Source: Nitrososphaerota archaeon (lineage in GTDB: Archaea > Thermoproteota > EX4484-205 > JAAOZO01). Taken from it: a DNA stretch of 6,583 nucleotides. The stretch lies in contig JAAOZO010000027.1 of NCBI GenBank assembly GCA_011605715.1, positions 1 through 6,583 on the forward strand, written 5' to 3'. The notes beneath the pieces were generated by a model. It was not told the origin of the DNA. It ran no database searches and saw only the letters and a list, made by a program, of their open reading frames with translations. Position numbers and translations under genes: made by a program. Below, in pieces: positions 5,827 to 6,583 of the stretch. The stretch's first letter is position 1; each line of letters opens with the position of its first letter.

Positions 5827-6583
5827 ATGGGCCTAGTGATAAAAAATGGCATTGTACTAACGGGAGAAAAAATAATTAGCGAAGGGGTTGTCGTTGTAGA
5901 GGACGACACCATTGTTGACGTTGGAAGCAGCGATCTTCTCCATAAGTATTCTTCTTATGAAAAGTTAGATGCAAAAGGATGCATAGTAATGCCTGGTATG
6001 ATAAATACTCATACACATGCAGCAATGTCTGTTCTAAGAGGGTATGCTGAAGATATGCCACTTCATGAGTGGTTGCAGAATAAAATTTGGCCAATCGAAG
6101 CTAAACTAACACCAAAGGATATAGAACTTGGCGCGACTCTTGGAGCATACGAATCTCTTTTGTTTGGTGTAACTACTCTAAATTCAATGTATTTTTATTC
6201 GAAAGAAGCAAGCGAAGCTCATGCTTTTGCTAAAATTGGTATTCGAGCTGTTGTTGGTCACGGTATCTTTGAGACTACTAAAGATACTGGATTCAAGTTA
6301 ACAGAAGAACTTACCAAAACATGGCATGGCTACGATAAAGGAAGAATAAGGGTAAGTGTCGATCCTCATGCACCCTACACAGTAGGTCCAAACACGTTTA
6401 AAGAGTCAGTTAATCTAGCTAATGAACTTAACGAAAAATATCATGAAAAAGGTAAGATTCTTGTTCATACGCACATTGCAGAATCTTTTCAAGAGGCTGA
6501 ATCTATAAAAAAGAACTTTAACGTTAACTTTGATGGTGGCGTTGTAAACTATCTTAGCAACTTAGGCGTTCTTTCTCCGAATC
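5827..6583 (+). CDS. mtaD: MTA/SAH deaminase-type amidohydrolase (MtaD/DadD family), 3' end missing
   Basis: Metal-dependent amidohydrolase of the TrzA/AtzA/MtaD group, predicted to deaminate 5'-methylthioadenosine, S-adenosylhomocysteine or 5'-deoxyadenosine to the inosine form in the cytoplasm. 252 codons are visible out of a usual 420-440. Residues 1-54 form the small beta domain (LVIKNGIVLTGEKII). The barrel begins at VMPGMINTHTHAAMSVLRG (54-72), where His62 and His64 are metal ligands. GYAEDMPLHEWL (72-83) is typical of the deaminase subgroup, and DPHAPYTVGP (179-188) carries the substrate-contacting His181. VHTHIAES (213-220) gives the metal ligand His216 and catalytic Glu219. The later His and Asp of the active site lie beyond the window. 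ATG 5827 is the start because TAA at 5815-5817 closes the frame. There is no strong Shine-Dalgarno; AGGT at 5811-5814 is 12 bases away. The exact substrate among the adenosine derivatives cannot be settled from sequence. Confidence 0.88.
   Translation, partial: MGLVIKNGIVLTGEKIISEGVVVVEDDTIVDVGSSDLLHKYSSYEKLDAKGCIVMPGMINTHTHAAMSVLRGYAEDMPLHEWLQNKIWPIEAKLTPKDIELGATLGAYESLLFGVTTLNSMYFYSKEASEAHAFAKIGIRAVVGHGIFETTKDTGFKLTEELTKTWHGYDKGRIRVSVDPHAPYTVGPNTFKESVNLANELNEKYHEKGKILVHTHIAESFQEAESIKKNFNVNFDGGVVNYLSNLGVLSPN

Noticed and set aside
5537..6094. Minus-strand open frames at 5537-5791 and 5876-6094
   Set aside because: They are antisense to the phosphorylase and the deaminase respectively, both of which have catalytic motifs in the sense frame.

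Overview
The window looks archaeal. It is AT-rich, uses AGA/AGG and ATA codons heavily, and has TTTTTATA-type box A promoter elements about 26 bases upstream of start codons with almost no leader. Two consecutive genes have forced non-ATG starts, and the gene set (a DUF763 protein, a 6-oxopurine-type member of the MTA phosphorylase family, an MtaD/DadD-type deaminase) is of an archaeal kind. A TACK-lineage or otherwise thermophilic archaeon is plausible, but I cannot place it more closely. No rRNA, tRNA, CRISPR array or insertion sequence was seen.

Layout. (1) Minus strand, 1-1762: a large ABC exporter half-transporter that runs off the left edge. It has an N-terminal PH-like soluble domain, six membrane helices and the first part of the ATPase domain. 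(2) 1763-1877: a divergent promoter region. (3) Plus strand, 1878-2996 and 3004-4530: a probable two-gene operon of a DUF763 protein with a helix-hairpin-helix and a MOP-superfamily polysaccharide/lipid-oligosaccharide flippase. Both start at forced TTG or GTG codons. (4) Minus strand, 4532-5011: a 159-residue charged protein of unknown function, converging on the flippase with one base between the stop codons. (5) 5012-5069: a 58-base divergent promoter built around one box A that seems usable in both directions. (6) Plus strand, 5070-5804 and 5827-6583: a nucleoside phosphorylase of the MTAP/PNP family and an amidohydrolase that runs off the right edge.

How the genes fit together. The right-hand pair is the most coherent part. 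The phosphorylase looks like an MTA phosphorylase overall, but its base-recognition residues are those of 6-oxopurine enzymes (Glu166 and Asn208 instead of Ser and Asp). The adjacent amidohydrolase belongs to the group that deaminates 5'-methylthioadenosine, S-adenosylhomocysteine and 5'-deoxyadenosine. Together they suggest a deaminate-first nucleoside salvage route (MTA to methylthioinosine to hypoxanthine plus methylthioribose-1-phosphate). The exporter and the flippase are both envelope functions but lie on opposite strands, so a shared role is only a possibility.

No clearly new multi-gene system is visible. The points most worth following are the rewired phosphorylase with its deaminase, the shared bidirectional promoter with the orphan 159-residue protein behind it, and the DUF763-flippase pairing.
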